This document shows, piece after piece, positions 13,761 to 26,869 of a stretch of 64,000 nt of DNA; the first letter of the stretch is position 1, and every line of letters begins with the position of its first letter. The translations under genes were made by a program, and so were the position numbers. The DNA lies in the NCBI GenBank assembly GCA_023105745.1, contig JALGQZ010000008.1, positions 23,566,866-23,630,865 on the forward strand. Direction: 5' to 3'. Under the pieces are notes generated by a model. That model was not told where the DNA came from. It did no database searches and saw only the letters and a program-made list of their open reading frames with translations. The stretch is from Austropuccinia psidii (Eukaryota > Basidiomycota > Pucciniomycetes > Pucciniales > Sphaerophragmiaceae).

Positions 13761-16700
13761 TTTTTGATTGGAGGTAAAGATTAAGTTTTATTCTCAGAAA
13801 TATTTTACAACCTCCAGAACTTGGCTGATTCTTATTGTTTGGTCATAAGAGGAATATTTTCTGAAAGTGGAATATTCTCTCCTTCAGATGGTAAAATGTA
13901 CAGAAAACCCTGTTTGGGCTCTTCTCTTCATGTTTATGGACTTATTGTACCTTTATTTTGTTTAATACAGCTTAAAATTGTTACTTTAACTTCCTCCTAT
14001 GTACCATGTTTATGGTCCTTTTGAATGTCATTCCAATCACCATGAAAAAAAGCTATCCCTTCTGGCCAGGGTAGCAGGTCCAACCTAGCTCCAACCCAGC
14101 TTCCAAATTTCTTCAAACTGGGCTCCAACTTTCTATTATTGTTTGGGAATCTTCCAACCCAGATTCTCAAGATTCAGAAATACATCACATAAAAGTAAGT
14201 GAATTATGTAACATCTGGAAATCCAAAACAATCCTTCATTCCAAAAAATTCTTCTAGGAAAAATTAACCATCTTGATATCAATATGAAGTCATTAGCAAT
14301 GAAATATTGGATTTATAAAATTATCAAAATAAAAAACCCCTTTTGCAAGCACTTATAATATGCCTCCTTTAATGGATTCTTTTCTCTTCCAAGTTTTCAA
14401 TGAGATCACAATATTTTCAACCTTGAACATATATATAGCAAATCAATCATCTTTGAATGCTTACTCATCATAAATCTATCTCACTCACAAAGAAAGAACA
14501 ATTTTTTTATGTTAAGTCTTCACTTTGTCCCAAATTCATACATTATCTTGATTTCCAGACATCAGACACAAATTACAGTACATATTTCCCTTTTTTAACC
14601 ACTGGGAGAAAATTTGTGAAATTTCTTTTGGATATTAAGTTCAAATAAAATATTTCTAAAAAGTAATTCACTGAGTAAATTTTTACTTTCTCTTATCCCT
14701 TATTCCCATTGTTTTCTTCAAAAATTGAGAATAAGTTTTTTTCAATATTCCAAAATTTCAGATATACTCACTGTGACACCTTTTTTTCATGATAGAAGTA
14801 CCCTGAGCCACCTTATTGCTTGAACATAATTTATTTCCTTCTAAAATCAAACATAATATACCCAACACTTCCAAAAAAAACTACTTTATATGAATATATC
14901 ATGAAATTTCATTTACTTAATAAAGATGATATTATTAACAAATAATTCATTATCTCCTGCTCATTTTGATAAAACTAATCTCAACTGAGGTTCTCAATTT
15001 TTGATTTCCTAAAGAGATAAATAAGTAAGGTTATGGTGAATTTCACAGATTCTCAAAATAACATTTCTACAATTTTACAATTATGATTTCAATTCCTCAT
15101 ATTAACAAGAACCTTATCTGGATTGAGGATTTGTACTAAGCTCTCCATAATATCAAAATCAGAAATCAATTTTCAAGGTTTTTTTAGACTTAAGTCACAA
15201 TTGGGGGATGTAATGATTTAAATGGAGATTAAATTTCATGATATGTATTTTTAATTTGCTCATAATTATTTTTCCAAAGAAAAGTATTTCTCTAAAAATA
15301 GAGTTTGGTATTAATTTGAAAATACATTTTTGATTCTGATTCCCCTGATAGTTTTAAATTAAGCTCAATTGTTCAATTTTATAATGAATAATTGAAATCT
15401 TTTTGGAAAGAATATCTATCAAGTGGGGATATCTCTTTGAAAGCCTCGACGCACTTGTATATGTATATTAGGATCTAATTGAAAAAAAATAAAATAAATA
15501 AAATAAAAAGCTTAATCAATCATAATATAAACTTCTTTTCTCTTATGACTATTTGGCACTGGATAAAGAAATTCACAATAATAACCAAAAATAAATCTTT
15601 TATTTGGGGTTCATACTAATATACTTAATTTGAACCCTTCCACTCAAATAACCTTATGAAAATTTTACTGCTTATTGTTTCCTTAACAAACCTTTAAGTA
15701 TTATATTTGGATGTGTTACAATCTCAAACTAGTGGTAAAGCTGATCCCATTCAATAAGCTTATTTAATTCTTTAATTTAAAATATTTCCTACATTATATG
15801 TACTGCTTCAACCTGCAAGGTTTAAAATACTATTACTCAAATAATTCTTTTTGCAGTCATCTTAAAGGATTAATATCCTTCAAGTTTTTCCACAGGCAGA
15901 AATCCTTTAACCTATTTTTTCCCTCTTTTTGTAAAATAAAGAGTATGATAAAAGGTACCCAGTTTCAAATTCATATATCTGAGTGGACTTAGTTAGCACT
16001 AGAAACAATGATACCCCAGTTATTCATCCCCTCAAAAAGAAAACTTCCCAATAATGTTTGAGCTATGTAGTTCTCTTGGAATTTTTGAATTTTTCCTTTT
16101 AAATATAAATTTTCTCAGAATTTTTGGGGTAAATACATATATAATTTTACATCTCTTTCTGAATTATAGCTTGGTAAAAGCTTAGGATTTGAAATTTTCC
16201 ATAGGATATGTATTTGGCTAATATAAATTCAAAACTAGACCAAAAGAATTTCAATAAAAATTATTATTCTCTTCCTTAAGTGAAGAATTCCTGCTATCAT
16301 TTCTTCCAAATATTCAATATTTGAAGCTGAAATCACTAATCTCCAATTTACACAATTGGTCCAAGCTATATTATGTTTCCATAGAAAAAATAACCCAATT
16401 TTATTCCTCTTCAAAGGAATTTTTCATTTCAAAGCTTTTATTTCTAATTTGTAAAAATGTGAAGCCAATTCATGGTAGTAATATATGCCCATTCTTTGTT
16501 TGTTTTTATTGGAAAAAAACTAAAAGAAATTTAAGACAATTGTTGAAAAACATCTTTTTTATGCATCCTAGTGGAACAAATATTTAATTACAATCATTCT
16601 ACTTCCTGCCTTCAGAGCTTTAAACCAAATGTACTTAAACAATAATTTAAGTGCAATATTTTTCAAACTTTGCATAAGTAATATTGTCATAAATGTCTCT

Positions 16701-17164
16701 ATGTAAAATTTTGTAATTTTATATAGATTTCTTATATTTACAAAGGCAATTAGTATATACTCTTCAGATATCATATTTGAAGAAAATCATAGCTTCCTGT
16801 TCATTTTTCTCAATCTTTGTAAAATATACTTCTGAGTGGTCAAAATGTTTGTTTCACCAGGGCAAATGTTGCATCAATTGTTGGTGATTGATTTCATGTC
16901 AAGCAAGATAAAAGTCAACCTCATGTCAAGAAACAATTAAGCAAACATTGAGCATATGTCACACTCTGGTATTACACCAAATTGTGTGACATCCACCAAT
17001 ATTGGTTCCCTTGTGCTTTCAACTGAGATTCCTCACCACCTGATCCTCCCTCAACCAGCCCAAGAGTGGTAAAAATAACACAAGACCCACCTTTTTCCAC
17101 ATGCACATATCAAAGAGGTCCTTTAATCAGTCTTGATGTAGAGGAGGGGTGTGGGACTTCCCCA
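13761..17164. other. AT-rich stretch without a recognisable gene
   Basis: Short open frames (for example 13,821-14,024, 15,798-15,992 and 16,321-16,587) encode phenylalanine-, lysine- and asparagine-rich strings without recognisable motifs. I see no terminal repeats. Probably eroded repeat DNA. Confidence 0.5.
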
Positions 17165-17755
17165 GGTCAGCTATGAATCAGCTTGGCATGAGCAGGATTG
17201 ACATGAGTGGAGCCCACTTCACAATTATGCATGTGTAGTTGCCAAAGTGTGACACATGCACACAAAGGCCAAAAAAAGTGCAGGCCTGATTTTGTGTAGC
17301 TATTAATCATCTCAGCATGAGCGCGATTGACACAGCTGGAGCCTGCTGCACAATGTTTCAGGTGAAGGAGCAGTTTTGTAAGTGTTATACAGGAACACAA
17401 AGGCAAAAATCATGTGGGGGATTAATAATGTCAAGCGGCATTTCCAATTTGGAGCCCTCCACACAATTCTGTAGGTGTGTAAGTGTGACACATTTCGACA
17501 AAGGCAAAAGCCTGTGAGGGCCTAATGTCAAGTGGAATCAACAAGTTGTGGGTGACACATGTGGAGCCAGCCATGCAATGCTTCAGGTGCAGGTGCATAA
17601 GTGTGAAACATGCTCATAAAGTCAAAAGCATGTGAGGGCCTAATGTCAAGTGGCATCAACAATTTGCAGGTGACACATGTGGAGCCAGCCACACAATGTT
17701 TCAGGTGCGTAAGTGTGACACACACACAAAGGAAAAAGCATGTGTGGGGGTAATT
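17165..17755. repeat. Imperfect tandem repeat, unit about 115 bp, about five copies
   Basis: The landmark 'aaggcaaaa...catgtgaggg' recurs near 17,262, 17,400, 17,502, 17,619 and 17,730, each followed by a 'gacacatgtggagccagcc' type block, a 'cacaatgtttcaggtg' block and a 'gtaagtgtgacacat' block. Spacing is about 102-138 bp. The array is more GC- and GT-rich than its surroundings. Several short ORFs on both strands are by-products of the repetition. Confidence 0.8.
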
Positions 17756-20046
17756 TTTTGAAACATACATTCAAACAGCACTCACTAGCTAGGGGAATGT
17801 GACCAGCCCCATGCAACTTACAAACATACAAACTCTCATTGATGGAATGTAACTCTGAGGCTCATTCTCCTTCCAAAGTGAGGATAGTGGAGTTGTGCCA
17901 TTTCAAATCCTGTGATATGTGAGTGTGTGCGTAATTTGAGAATTGAAATTGGCTTATTCACACCATACCCAATGTCAACATGGTAATTTATTTGTGGAAA
18001 TGTGAACCAATGGGCTTTACTGATCACAATGGCAAGTCCTTTCCTTAGAAAAAATACTAATGAAGCTGAGAGAATTTTATTATTGTGTGACTATATTTTC
18101 AGAAACAAAAAATATACTAAATATCATGAAATAAGGGTTTTATCATTACAAGCAGTGCACATGACATCACTTTGTTCTAATACAATCTGAAGTGACCTTC
18201 TCTTTATTCAGATAAAGTAGTGTTCATTTTCAAAATTAACAGCTTTATAAATATTGAAATGAAGCCAATCTAGTAAGAAAGTCAAATTGATCATCAAAGT
18301 TTTTAAGATCAGAAATTCATTGCTCAGCATACTTGATGGATCAGAGACTTGAAAGATGAAATTAATAATACCAAATTTTCATGAGTTGCCCCTATGAAAA
18401 CATACCACACTGTTTCTGACAATTTTGGTTTCAGTTAAATATATATTGTTGTCAATATTAATGTTTGAAACTGGAAAATGCCAAGGTGAAAAATTCTTGA
18501 GATGGTATGACTTGTGGATTTCACAGTAGTGTCTAAGCTGATTCATGCAACTATTTCCCTTGTTTAATGAAAATTCTGTAAGTACTCAACCAGGGAATGA
18601 TAAATTTTTTGGTCACAGAAGAGTCCTTTATTATTTTTTTGGTGATTGAACAGGGAAGGAGGCTGTGATTTGAAAAATTGTCTTATTCCAAATGGGGCTG
18701 ATGGGAATTTCAGCAGAACAGAAAATCTGGAACATCAACAGATATGTTGGAGTAAGGTTTTATCTATCTCATCTATTCAGAGTTAGAATAAGTTAGTCTT
18801 ATTCATTTCATGTGTATAATGAATGTGAATAAATTTCTCTTATTAATTAACATACATATTTTGTTATTTTTTGGAATCTTTGCAAAACCTCCAATCAAGC
18901 ACTCATACCTCCATGTGGCTGTGCCTTGCTCTGGGCCCCAACATTGGAAGTGTTCTGGAATATGAGTATAAGAATGATTATTTGGCTTACTTTTATGTTT
19001 TGGGAACAAGTGTTGATTGGACAGGCAGAACTGTTTTCCAATGTTCATCGAATTCAGTCACATCATCTATTGAAAGAGTCCAGCTGGTGGCAATGCTGAT
19101 AGCACTAATCAAATGAAATTTATTTCTTGTTAGTTCATTTTCAAGGTCTTCTGATTCACCCATGTTTCTTTGTGTATTGGGGGAATTGTGTTCATACAAT
19201 GAAACTGGTTGACTGAGAACTAAAATGTAATATAGAACTTGTATAAGAGAGCCTATTCAGAAGCTTTTAAGCTACTATGAGAGGGGGAAACCATTTTTCA
19301 GGGTACTCTTGTCCATGATGATGGAATTATGGTATGAGATATGATTTTTCAGAGATACTCCAGAGCCTCACCCTTGATCTGGTGATCACTGGCTGCACTG
19401 ATATCTAACTCAGAGGGGAATTTGGAAGTGGGGATGTAATCCACATCAAATGAGGGGATCTCCACAGAACCACTAGATGGATTTTTTGTGTGAGGGGTGG
19501 GAATTGGGAAGCAATTTTGTCAGGTGGAAGTAGTGGAGAGTGACTCATTTATTATTTTCCCTGCACATCTTCTCAGGGAGAAGGTTTCTCTCAATGTGAT
19601 TTGATAATAAGAGCTGTTGGAAGTCATGGAATCTGAGTCTGAACTGTTGGTGTCATTGGATTTCCTGCGGGACTTGATGTATATTTTCTATTTGGCTTCC
19701 AGAATGCACAATTCAAAAGTTGCATGATCCTTCAAAGCTCCAAGTATTAAATTATTCATTATTTCAAGATTAACCATTATGGTTGCATCCTAATACAGAA
19801 GGTCTTCCAAAATTGAATATCTAAATCAAATTTCTGTTTGATGTTGGTTGTGTTTTGGGTGTGGGGTTCAAATAAATTGATGAATTTTCCTAATGATTGT
19901 GTGAAAGGGGGGTCATGATCATTTGGGTAATTATGGCCTTGAGAGTGGGATTAGTCAGGTTTGACAGATTCAGTAAGGCCATTAAGAAAGGAACATTGAG
20001 GACAAAATATACATTTTTCAATAAGTGGTTCCAATTCTAGATGTTT
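17756..20046. other. No recognisable gene; possible decayed coding tract in the right half
   Basis: An 81-codon ORF at 18,871-19,116 (plus) and readable but stop-interrupted stretches around 19,560-20,040 have somewhat more protein-like composition than the flanking AT-rich DNA. I recognise no family. The tract continues beyond the solo LTR that begins at 20,047, so it probably predates that insertion. Confidence 0.35.
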
Positions 20047-21549
20047 TGTCAGCCTGTGACTCAAAACAGAGCACTAGCATGACATCCAACATACCATAAA
20101 TAATGGTATGACAAGTATTGAACAAACATAGTCAATACAGGTTCATGCATAAGAGAAAACAATCCTCTTAAATTAAACACCAACCTTATCCAAATAGAAT
20201 AAGGAAACCTAGAGGAGAATAAACAGGTCAAAACCCTTATTTTCACCTCTCATCTAACTTATGCATATTTAAGTTATTATATACCAAAAGGGTATTTTTC
20301 TTAAAGCTCACATAGAGAGATACTCAATTATATCATCCATGTTGTTGTAACACCACTACAACTGGAGATACCATAGAACCTTCATTTCAAAACCAAGACC
20401 CCCCTGAAAGTCAAAGAGGGCTTGTACAAAACTGTACAAAAGTATAACCAAATTAAAGATCTAAACAAGAGCTTTAATTTGAGATACATTATACCTCTGT
20501 ATCTCTTAAACTGACTGAGGGATCTTGGCTCAAAGGTTTAATAACCAAAAATACAGATATTCTGAAAACAAGAAAGTAAACAAACCCCTGTATCTTTGGC
20601 ATACACTCATACAGTTGTACAGTGTAATATACCAAACTGTAGAGCAAATCAAGCCCTACAAAACTGTATCATCAGAATACAGATATCTTCCAAACTGAAG
20701 AAGATATCTGGTGTGGAAGTTTCTGAAGCCTCATACTGATGTACAAAAATACATCCAAAAACTTAAAACCCTTATAACTTTTGCTATTTTAAAGAAGGGT
20801 AAACATGAATCATACCAAATTGAAGAGCTCATTAAGCCCTTCAATTCTGTGCTCTTAGTTTCTTGATATCTCAAAAACTGACCAAGATATCTTGGTTGGA
20901 AGTATTTTGGCCAATACTGGCCTGTACCAAACCTGTACCAACCAGTACAGTCTTAATACTCAAAATAATGGTTGTTCAAAGCTTAAACCCGCCCAGAATG
21001 ACTAGTATTGGTCATACAAACACCAGAACAACGTCATCCAAGTGCTGACGTGGCAGGTGAAGAGTTTTTTCATCCTGTATTGATCCAGAATGATCATTTG
21101 TGGTTCTAAAACCACAATTCTGCCTCTACTGACGTCAGAATTGAGGATCCAGAACCACAGACTGACCAATGGAGTGAAAATTTTCACTCCTCTGACGTGT
21201 GAAGAGTAAATAACTCTTGACAGTCTTGAAAGATATAAAAAGAAGGGTTTTTGCCTTCAAAAATCCTCATCTTATCTTATTTTATATATATTCTTACGTG
21301 ACAAGACTGTTATCCATCAGTAGTGTCCTTAGAATAGTTAAAGATATAATTAAATATAATTATTGTAGTGTCTCTTTACAGTCAAAGATATTAGAACATT
21401 GCAACCCAGGTCCTCAATAGACTCATCACCACTGTTACCACGTAGCAGTAGGACCTGAAGAATTATTTTATTACTTATTTGACGTGTCACAGTCATAGTA
21501 CTAGCTTGTATTTACTGTTTTTAAGCTTCTACATAGACTCACCCTGACA
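20047..21549 (+). repeat. Solo LTR of a related gypsy family (1,503 bp) with 5-bp duplication
   Basis: It starts TGTCAGCCTGTGACTC and ends CTCACCCTGACA, like the LTRs of copies A and B. The interior is diverged, sharing order and short blocks such as 'gatatctcaaaaactga' and 'acttcatcctgtattg'-like segments. The flanking five bases are identical, TGTTT at 20,042-20,046 and TGTTT at 21,550-21,554, the target-site duplication expected for Ty3/gypsy integration. No internal region is present, so LTR-LTR recombination removed the rest. It belongs to a different subfamily from A and B. Confidence 0.88.
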
Positions 21550-24317
21550 TGTTTAAATATGGTACTGAGATCTTGAGGTATATGGAATTCAGGAGTGGGG
21601 TGACCACTTTACTTGATAAGCAGGTTCAGGGCAGGGTGAGAATGCACGAAGCCCTGTGGAATAAATTATCCCTTAAGGATAGAATAGCTTACATTATCAT
21701 TCCAAGTTCTTGTGGGGGAAGGTTTTGACTCCAGCTGTATGGTTTCTGTGCAGTTGCATTGAGACATGGTGGAGTGAAGAATGTGCTTTGGGTCAAGTGG
21801 GAATAATCATTTGGGAAAATTTGATCCAATAAAATTTTAAGGCACTCTGATCCTGATGCTGAAGTAGGGATGTTTGGAATAGATTTGGGTTCAATGGCTG
21901 ATTTGAGCTCTTTAATTTTATGTTAATATTGGAAAGGTGCAAAGGCAATTCCCTTCCTATCACCCTCAGGGGAAGAGTGTTTTTGATATGAGAAGTGTTG
22001 ACACATGCATATATGTATTGATGAATAGTGGGTGGTTCAACATTGTTCCAAGAATCATGAATATGATTGGATATTTTATTCATATCTATGGTGGATGAGA
22101 AATTGTTTAGGAGGGTGATTAATTGGGAAAAAACATGAGTTATTATTTATGAAGGGGGATATGATTTATGCCAGTGGAGGATTTCATCCCATCTATAATG
22201 GGGGCTGAGCTTCAGGGGATAAAGTGTAAGATGTCACATTTGGATGGGGGGAGCTTGTTAGGAGTCTACTTGGGTGAAATTTCTTGCTCATTAATGCTCA
22301 TACATATTCTAGTTCTTAATGCATTGAGATAAAGTGGATTTGGCCATTGAGGGGTGTTTCATTAGTAAGGCGTGACCATTGAATTGAGGGTAGTAACATT
22401 TAAACCATGTATGCTGGCATGGAATTGTACATTGTTTAAAACTTATTCAAGACATAAGGATATAATTCTATTACATAATGGTTTTTAGTGGAGCTAAGGT
22501 CTTGGTATTTGGTTTGAGTGCAGGGGGGGATTTTGATTGGTTAGAATGTGATTTGGAATTTCTGACTTTTGTTCAAAAGGTGATGCATATTTTGTGGGTA
22601 AATCTTTCATAAATATACCATTACACAAATATGGGATTCCTGGTAGTTTTGTTGTGTCCAATGGAAAATTGGATAATCATCAAAATGTGACAATAGGGAG
22701 GGGGCATGAAATTGGTTTGGAAATGTTTATTGAATATTATTACCTATGTAAAATGGGTCTCCTTTGGGATGAAGGAGATATCACATTATATGCTGGTGGG
22801 CTGTGCAGGATGGTTTCTGAAAAAAGCGGAGGAGCTCAATATTATGTTTTGTGAATTGTCCTAAAAATAGTCCTATTAGACTTTCACAATATATTTGGTT
22901 CCCACTATTCATTGAATTTCTCTATTATACTTTTGAAAAACTTTCATCTGATATCATTCCATTTTATCATAATACTGAGCTGTTTTATCAACTTCAAAAT
23001 ATTACTGTAGTTTTTACCCCTTATTTCATCTTCTGACCCCCATAAATCCTGTTCAGGATCTGTTCATGACTCAGATAGTGAATCTAGCTTGAAATATGTT
23101 CAAACACAGTCACCAATGAGTCCCAAAAATCCACTCACAGCCCCTTTTGCATCCTCAATGGATGTATCAGGTCTCAACATTCATGTGGGAAATGTGATGT
23201 CTCAAACTTCAAGCCCTTGGTCAATCCCAAAGATTTCTGTCACTTGGATTCCCCCAAATCTCACTGATATACAAATGCATGTGTCTGAGGGACCAGGAAG
23301 CACATCAAAAATTTCATAAAAGGCTAATCCACAATCCAATTTTCCATGTGAATTCCCTCTTAATCCTTGTTGGAACTCTGTGGAGTACCACGAGCTGTTT
23401 GGGAGAAGTAAACAGCCATTTCTCAATATTCCATCAGGATCTCAGGTTCATGTGTGCTTTGAAGATTGGTTGATGGTGGGCAACAAAAAAAGACCACTGG
23501 AATATTTAACTTGGAGTGGACTGTCTTAGGGGAATCCTGGATTAATGCTTCATCAAAGTAAGTCATTGTAATTTTGTTTTTCACAATCTGATATGTTTTT
23601 TTCGTAGGTTAGATATGGCATCTAATGACAAGACAGTCCAATCTCAGGAGCCAATTTAAGATTGTGAGTATGCTCATTATTTATTAATTTTTTGATTTGT
23701 TAGCTGATTATTTGCATGGCAGGTGATGAGCTTTATGCATCTTAGCCACTTCTACATAAATAAAAAGTCACTGGATTTTATAATTCATATTCCTTCATAC
23801 CAAGAATAGGTCATGGCAGTTCATTGAAAGAAAAAGTTGTGGATGATGAGGATGAGAACATGTCTCACAATCAAAGTGAAACAAATGGTGAACCCAGGAG
23901 GAACTATTTCATGGTTCATGAGGAGGGCACTTGGTCAAATAGTGAGTTCACCCACCCTCAAATGTCCCTTGCCCAGAGTATGCTAGATCAATCCAAGATG
24001 AGACAGTAAAGGAACCAGGTTTGCAAAGCTCATAATGTGGCAAAACATGCCACCAAGAAGGAGCAACAAAGATGGGTGAAAGAGCAACTTCCTGATAATT
24101 TCCATGGGATGAGATCAGCTGTAAATGCCCATTGCCTATTCCTAATCAAATTGAAGGATAAGGATTTTTCCTCACTACCAGGACCACCCATCACTGAAGA
24201 GCCTAAAACTGTTATTCAAGTTGCTGGTCATCTGGGATATGTCCCCAAAGATGCTTTCAATGAGTCATAAACACAAGTGAAGTCTCAGTGTTTCCAAAGC
24301 TACTTCCAAAATGAGCT
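21550..24317 (+). pseudogene. Decayed coding-like tract of unknown family
   Basis: Several plus-strand fragments look protein-like but are separated by stops and possible introns: 21,560-21,790, 22,594-22,854 (86 codons), 23,089-23,319, 23,824-24,009 (acidic, SxNEGEPRRN-like) and 24,037-24,270 (77 codons, KKEQQRWVKEQL and SLPGPPITEE). The last fragment is followed by QFTWDWESLWKQQFN and then the minisatellite. The overall pattern (charged segment, LP-PP spacer, F-x-W-D-W motif) reminds me of repeat-borne proteins common in rusts, but I cannot name the family. The gene was probably interrupted by the solo LTR at 20,047 and by gypsy copy B. Confidence 0.35.
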
Positions 24318-24379
24318 TTACAAGATAGGACTGATGCAATTCACTTGGGACTGGGAGAGCTTGTGGAAACAGCAATTCA

Positions 24380-24505
24380 ACAAGCTAACAATGGAATGAA
24401 TTGAATTGTTAATGTCATTTATAGCCTTAACAATTCCATAAATGGCATTGCTAATGTCATTTTTGGCCTTAACAATGCCATAAATGGCCTCAAAAATGGC
24501 ATGAA
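24380..24505. repeat. Left part of a 21-bp minisatellite
   Basis: Units of the type 'aatgccataaatggc(a)tt' repeat with a period of about 21 bp up to the LTR of gypsy copy B, and the same array resumes after the element at 34,191. It is therefore one array split by the insertion. Confidence 0.85.
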
Positions 24506-25945
24506 TGTCAGCCTGTGACTCAAAACCAGAGCACAAGCATGACAGCCAAAATACCATAAATCAATGGTATAGCCAAAATACCACCAAAACATGGAGCTGA
24601 GCCAAATTAGCTCAAAAGGTATCAAAAGAAAGAGGAAACTCACCTCTTCCTGAAAATATAAGTCCCATCACCATAGGACAAGAAATAACAAAGTTATTCC
24701 TGCTCAAAGTCATTGCTGAGCATAAACCTTAATTTTCACCTCTCATCTAAAATCTAGAAGGAGAGGCTTAACCACATCAAATGGGTACTCAAAATGAAGC
24801 TCTAAGCCAGGGCTATCCAATGGTACCAGCCAAACTGAGCTAGCACCAGTATTACTTGAGTTATGGTCAAATTCAGACCAAATAAGGGTGAACAAAACAT
24901 TCACCTCTCATCTAACTTTTACAGTTTTAGTGTGAGATACTTAAAGTGGGGTCTTTTTGGAAAGAGCACAATCAGGGCTATCTGATGGTGCCATCCATTT
25001 CCTCATAACTTAACTACAACAGAAGTTATTGGCCAAACAAGCTCAATACAGCTTTTTGCCCAAACCACGCCAATGTACAAAAATACTTGTACATGGGATA
25101 ACTTTGTCATATTTAATGATAACCATGTCAAGTTGGGTACCATTGTGTAGAGCCCATATAGAGCTATTCAATGAACCAACTCTGAGCTTGATATCTCAAA
25201 AACTGAGAGAGTTATGACCATTTTAAGGTCAAAATCCCACCTGCTGTCATATACAGCCTTACCATGGGATAACACCCCATAATCATGAATATGAGGTGTC
25301 AAATAGACAAAGAAGCATGTTTTTACTTCAATACTTCATATGTCAGTCAATACTGGGGTCCCATACAGTTTCTGTACAGCATTCTACGCGTCATACACGT
25401 CAGAATAAGGCTGTGAGGTCCCCAGATGAAAATTTTCACCCTGTATTGGTGAAAACTGCCCAGATGTGGTTTCAAAACCACATCTGAGCCCAATACAGGG
25501 TATACAGGCTGTTTGCAAACCACAAGCCAGTCCTGGAGAGTGAAAAATCTTCACTTCCTCTACGTGGAAAGGTCTAGCAGCCTTTCCACCTCAATTTCAG
25601 GATAAAAGGAGGGCTTTTCACAGCCAAAAACCTTTCCTCATCCTGCTCTTGAATAACCTACGTATTAAACTGTCAAAAACAACTTTACTCTTGGTTAAAT
25701 AATCAGGTATACTCTTAATTTAAAGTATTGTAGTCTTTATTATTGTAATCCAACAGGTAAAGCTTCACCCAGGGCTTTCAACAGCGCTCACCACCACTAT
25801 ATTTCTATAGTAAAGCCCTTTAAATCTTAAATTAAATCATTTATTATCAATCTTATCATTTTTTAAAACCATTTTTACCGTGTCACAGTCATAGTTAAAG
25901 CTTGTAAATACTCATATACACCTTTATCATAGACTCAGCCTGACA
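24506..25945 (+). repeat. 5' LTR of gypsy copy B (1,440 bp)
   Basis: It runs from TGTCAGCCTG to CAGCCTGACA. It contains paired 'ccagatgtggttt'/'aaaccacatctg' inverted sequences near 25,452-25,487 and a TATA-like 'ggataaaagg' at about 25,600, the likely promoter region by position. It is identical in length to the 3' LTR. Confidence 0.95.
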
Positions 25946-26572
25946 TTTTGGGGGCCTGGCCGTGTTTTTTTTAACTTTTTGGACCTTACAAGTAAGTCTT
26001 TTCTCTTTTTCATGACTTATTAACACATCGTTTTATCATTTTTAGGCGTAATTTCTGTTTAAAAATATATATTTTATATATTTTTACCTTTTTTTTTACA
26101 TATACTCATATTCTAAGAGTATTTTTACGTGGCTAATACCCACAGTAATTTATTATTTTTGGCGTGTTTTGCATATAAAAACACATAAGCCACTAATAAA
26201 AGTCCTGTATTCTTGACTGAATAAGGACACCTCTGACTGAAAAACCATCAGTTGAGGGGTGGTCAAGTGTATTGTTAATTCAATAACACTTGTATACAAA
26301 CCACTTCTACAGAATACACTTGCAAACCACAAGTGTATCTGAGGGATACTGGCACACAAACAGTGTGACAGGGTACCAAAAGCTGTAATTCTGACGTGGA
26401 ATTGTTGATTCAACCACACTGTCATTATACAGGGGCATACTGTAATAATATACAAGCCCAGAGGCCATTCTTAGACGTGCAAAACCAGCCATTTAAGAAG
26501 TCTTAACTGACATAAGCCCTCTTTTTCCTGTTTTGATTCAGTGGAAGAAAACTACATCCCACTTGAAACCCA
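25946..26572 (+). promoter_or_regulatory. Leader between 5' LTR and ORF0, with a candidate primer-binding site
   Basis: The LTR end is followed after three bases by TGGGGGCCTGGCCGTG (25,949-25,964). Its TGG start and position fit a tRNA primer-binding site, though I cannot match it to a particular tRNA. The remaining 600 bases carry no ORF of note. They contain short inverted segments around 26,220-26,450 that may fold in the RNA. Confidence 0.4.
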
Positions 26573-26869
26573 GTGACACCCTCAGAACCAGAGGGCAGCA
26601 AGGGTAAAGGAAAAAGGCTTAGTGAAGGCCTCATTACAGCCAAGAAGTGGACACCAATAGCCACTCAGAGTAGTAGAAAACCACGAAACTCTGCTTCAAT
26701 ACAAGGTAAACCAACCTTAACCACTTGTACAGGGAAGATTACAATTATTAACCCAGTTGTAACCTCCAAAGGCAAACTGCCCAAATCAGCAGATAACAAA
26801 TTTGTACAAGGCACAGTCAAAGATAAATACCCTAAGAACATAAAGTTTTTGACTGCTTGCAAACACTGA
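26573..26869 (+). CDS. ORF0, small basic protein upstream of Gag-Pol in gypsy copy B
   Basis: This 98-residue protein begins [15 protein letters not shown]. It is lysine/serine/threonine-rich with no cysteine cluster, signal peptide or membrane segment, and I do not recognise a family. Copy A retains the same frame for at least 73 codons with mostly conservative differences and the same stop, which argues for coding use. The TGA is separated from the Gag-Pol ATG by a single T, a geometry suitable for termination-reinitiation. It could be a leader peptide that controls Gag-Pol translation, or an N-terminal Gag segment. Role unknown. Confidence 0.55.
   Translation: MTPSEPEGSKGKGKRLSEGLITAKKWTPIATQSSRKPRNSASIQGKPTLTTCTGKITIINPVVTSKGKLPKSADNKFVQGTVKDKYPKNIKFLTACKH

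Noticed and set aside
26846..26852. GTTTTTG as a programmed -1 frameshift site from ORF0 to ORF1
   Set aside because: It does not fit the X-XXY-YYZ rule and is not conserved in copy A, which reads AAG TTG TTG there.
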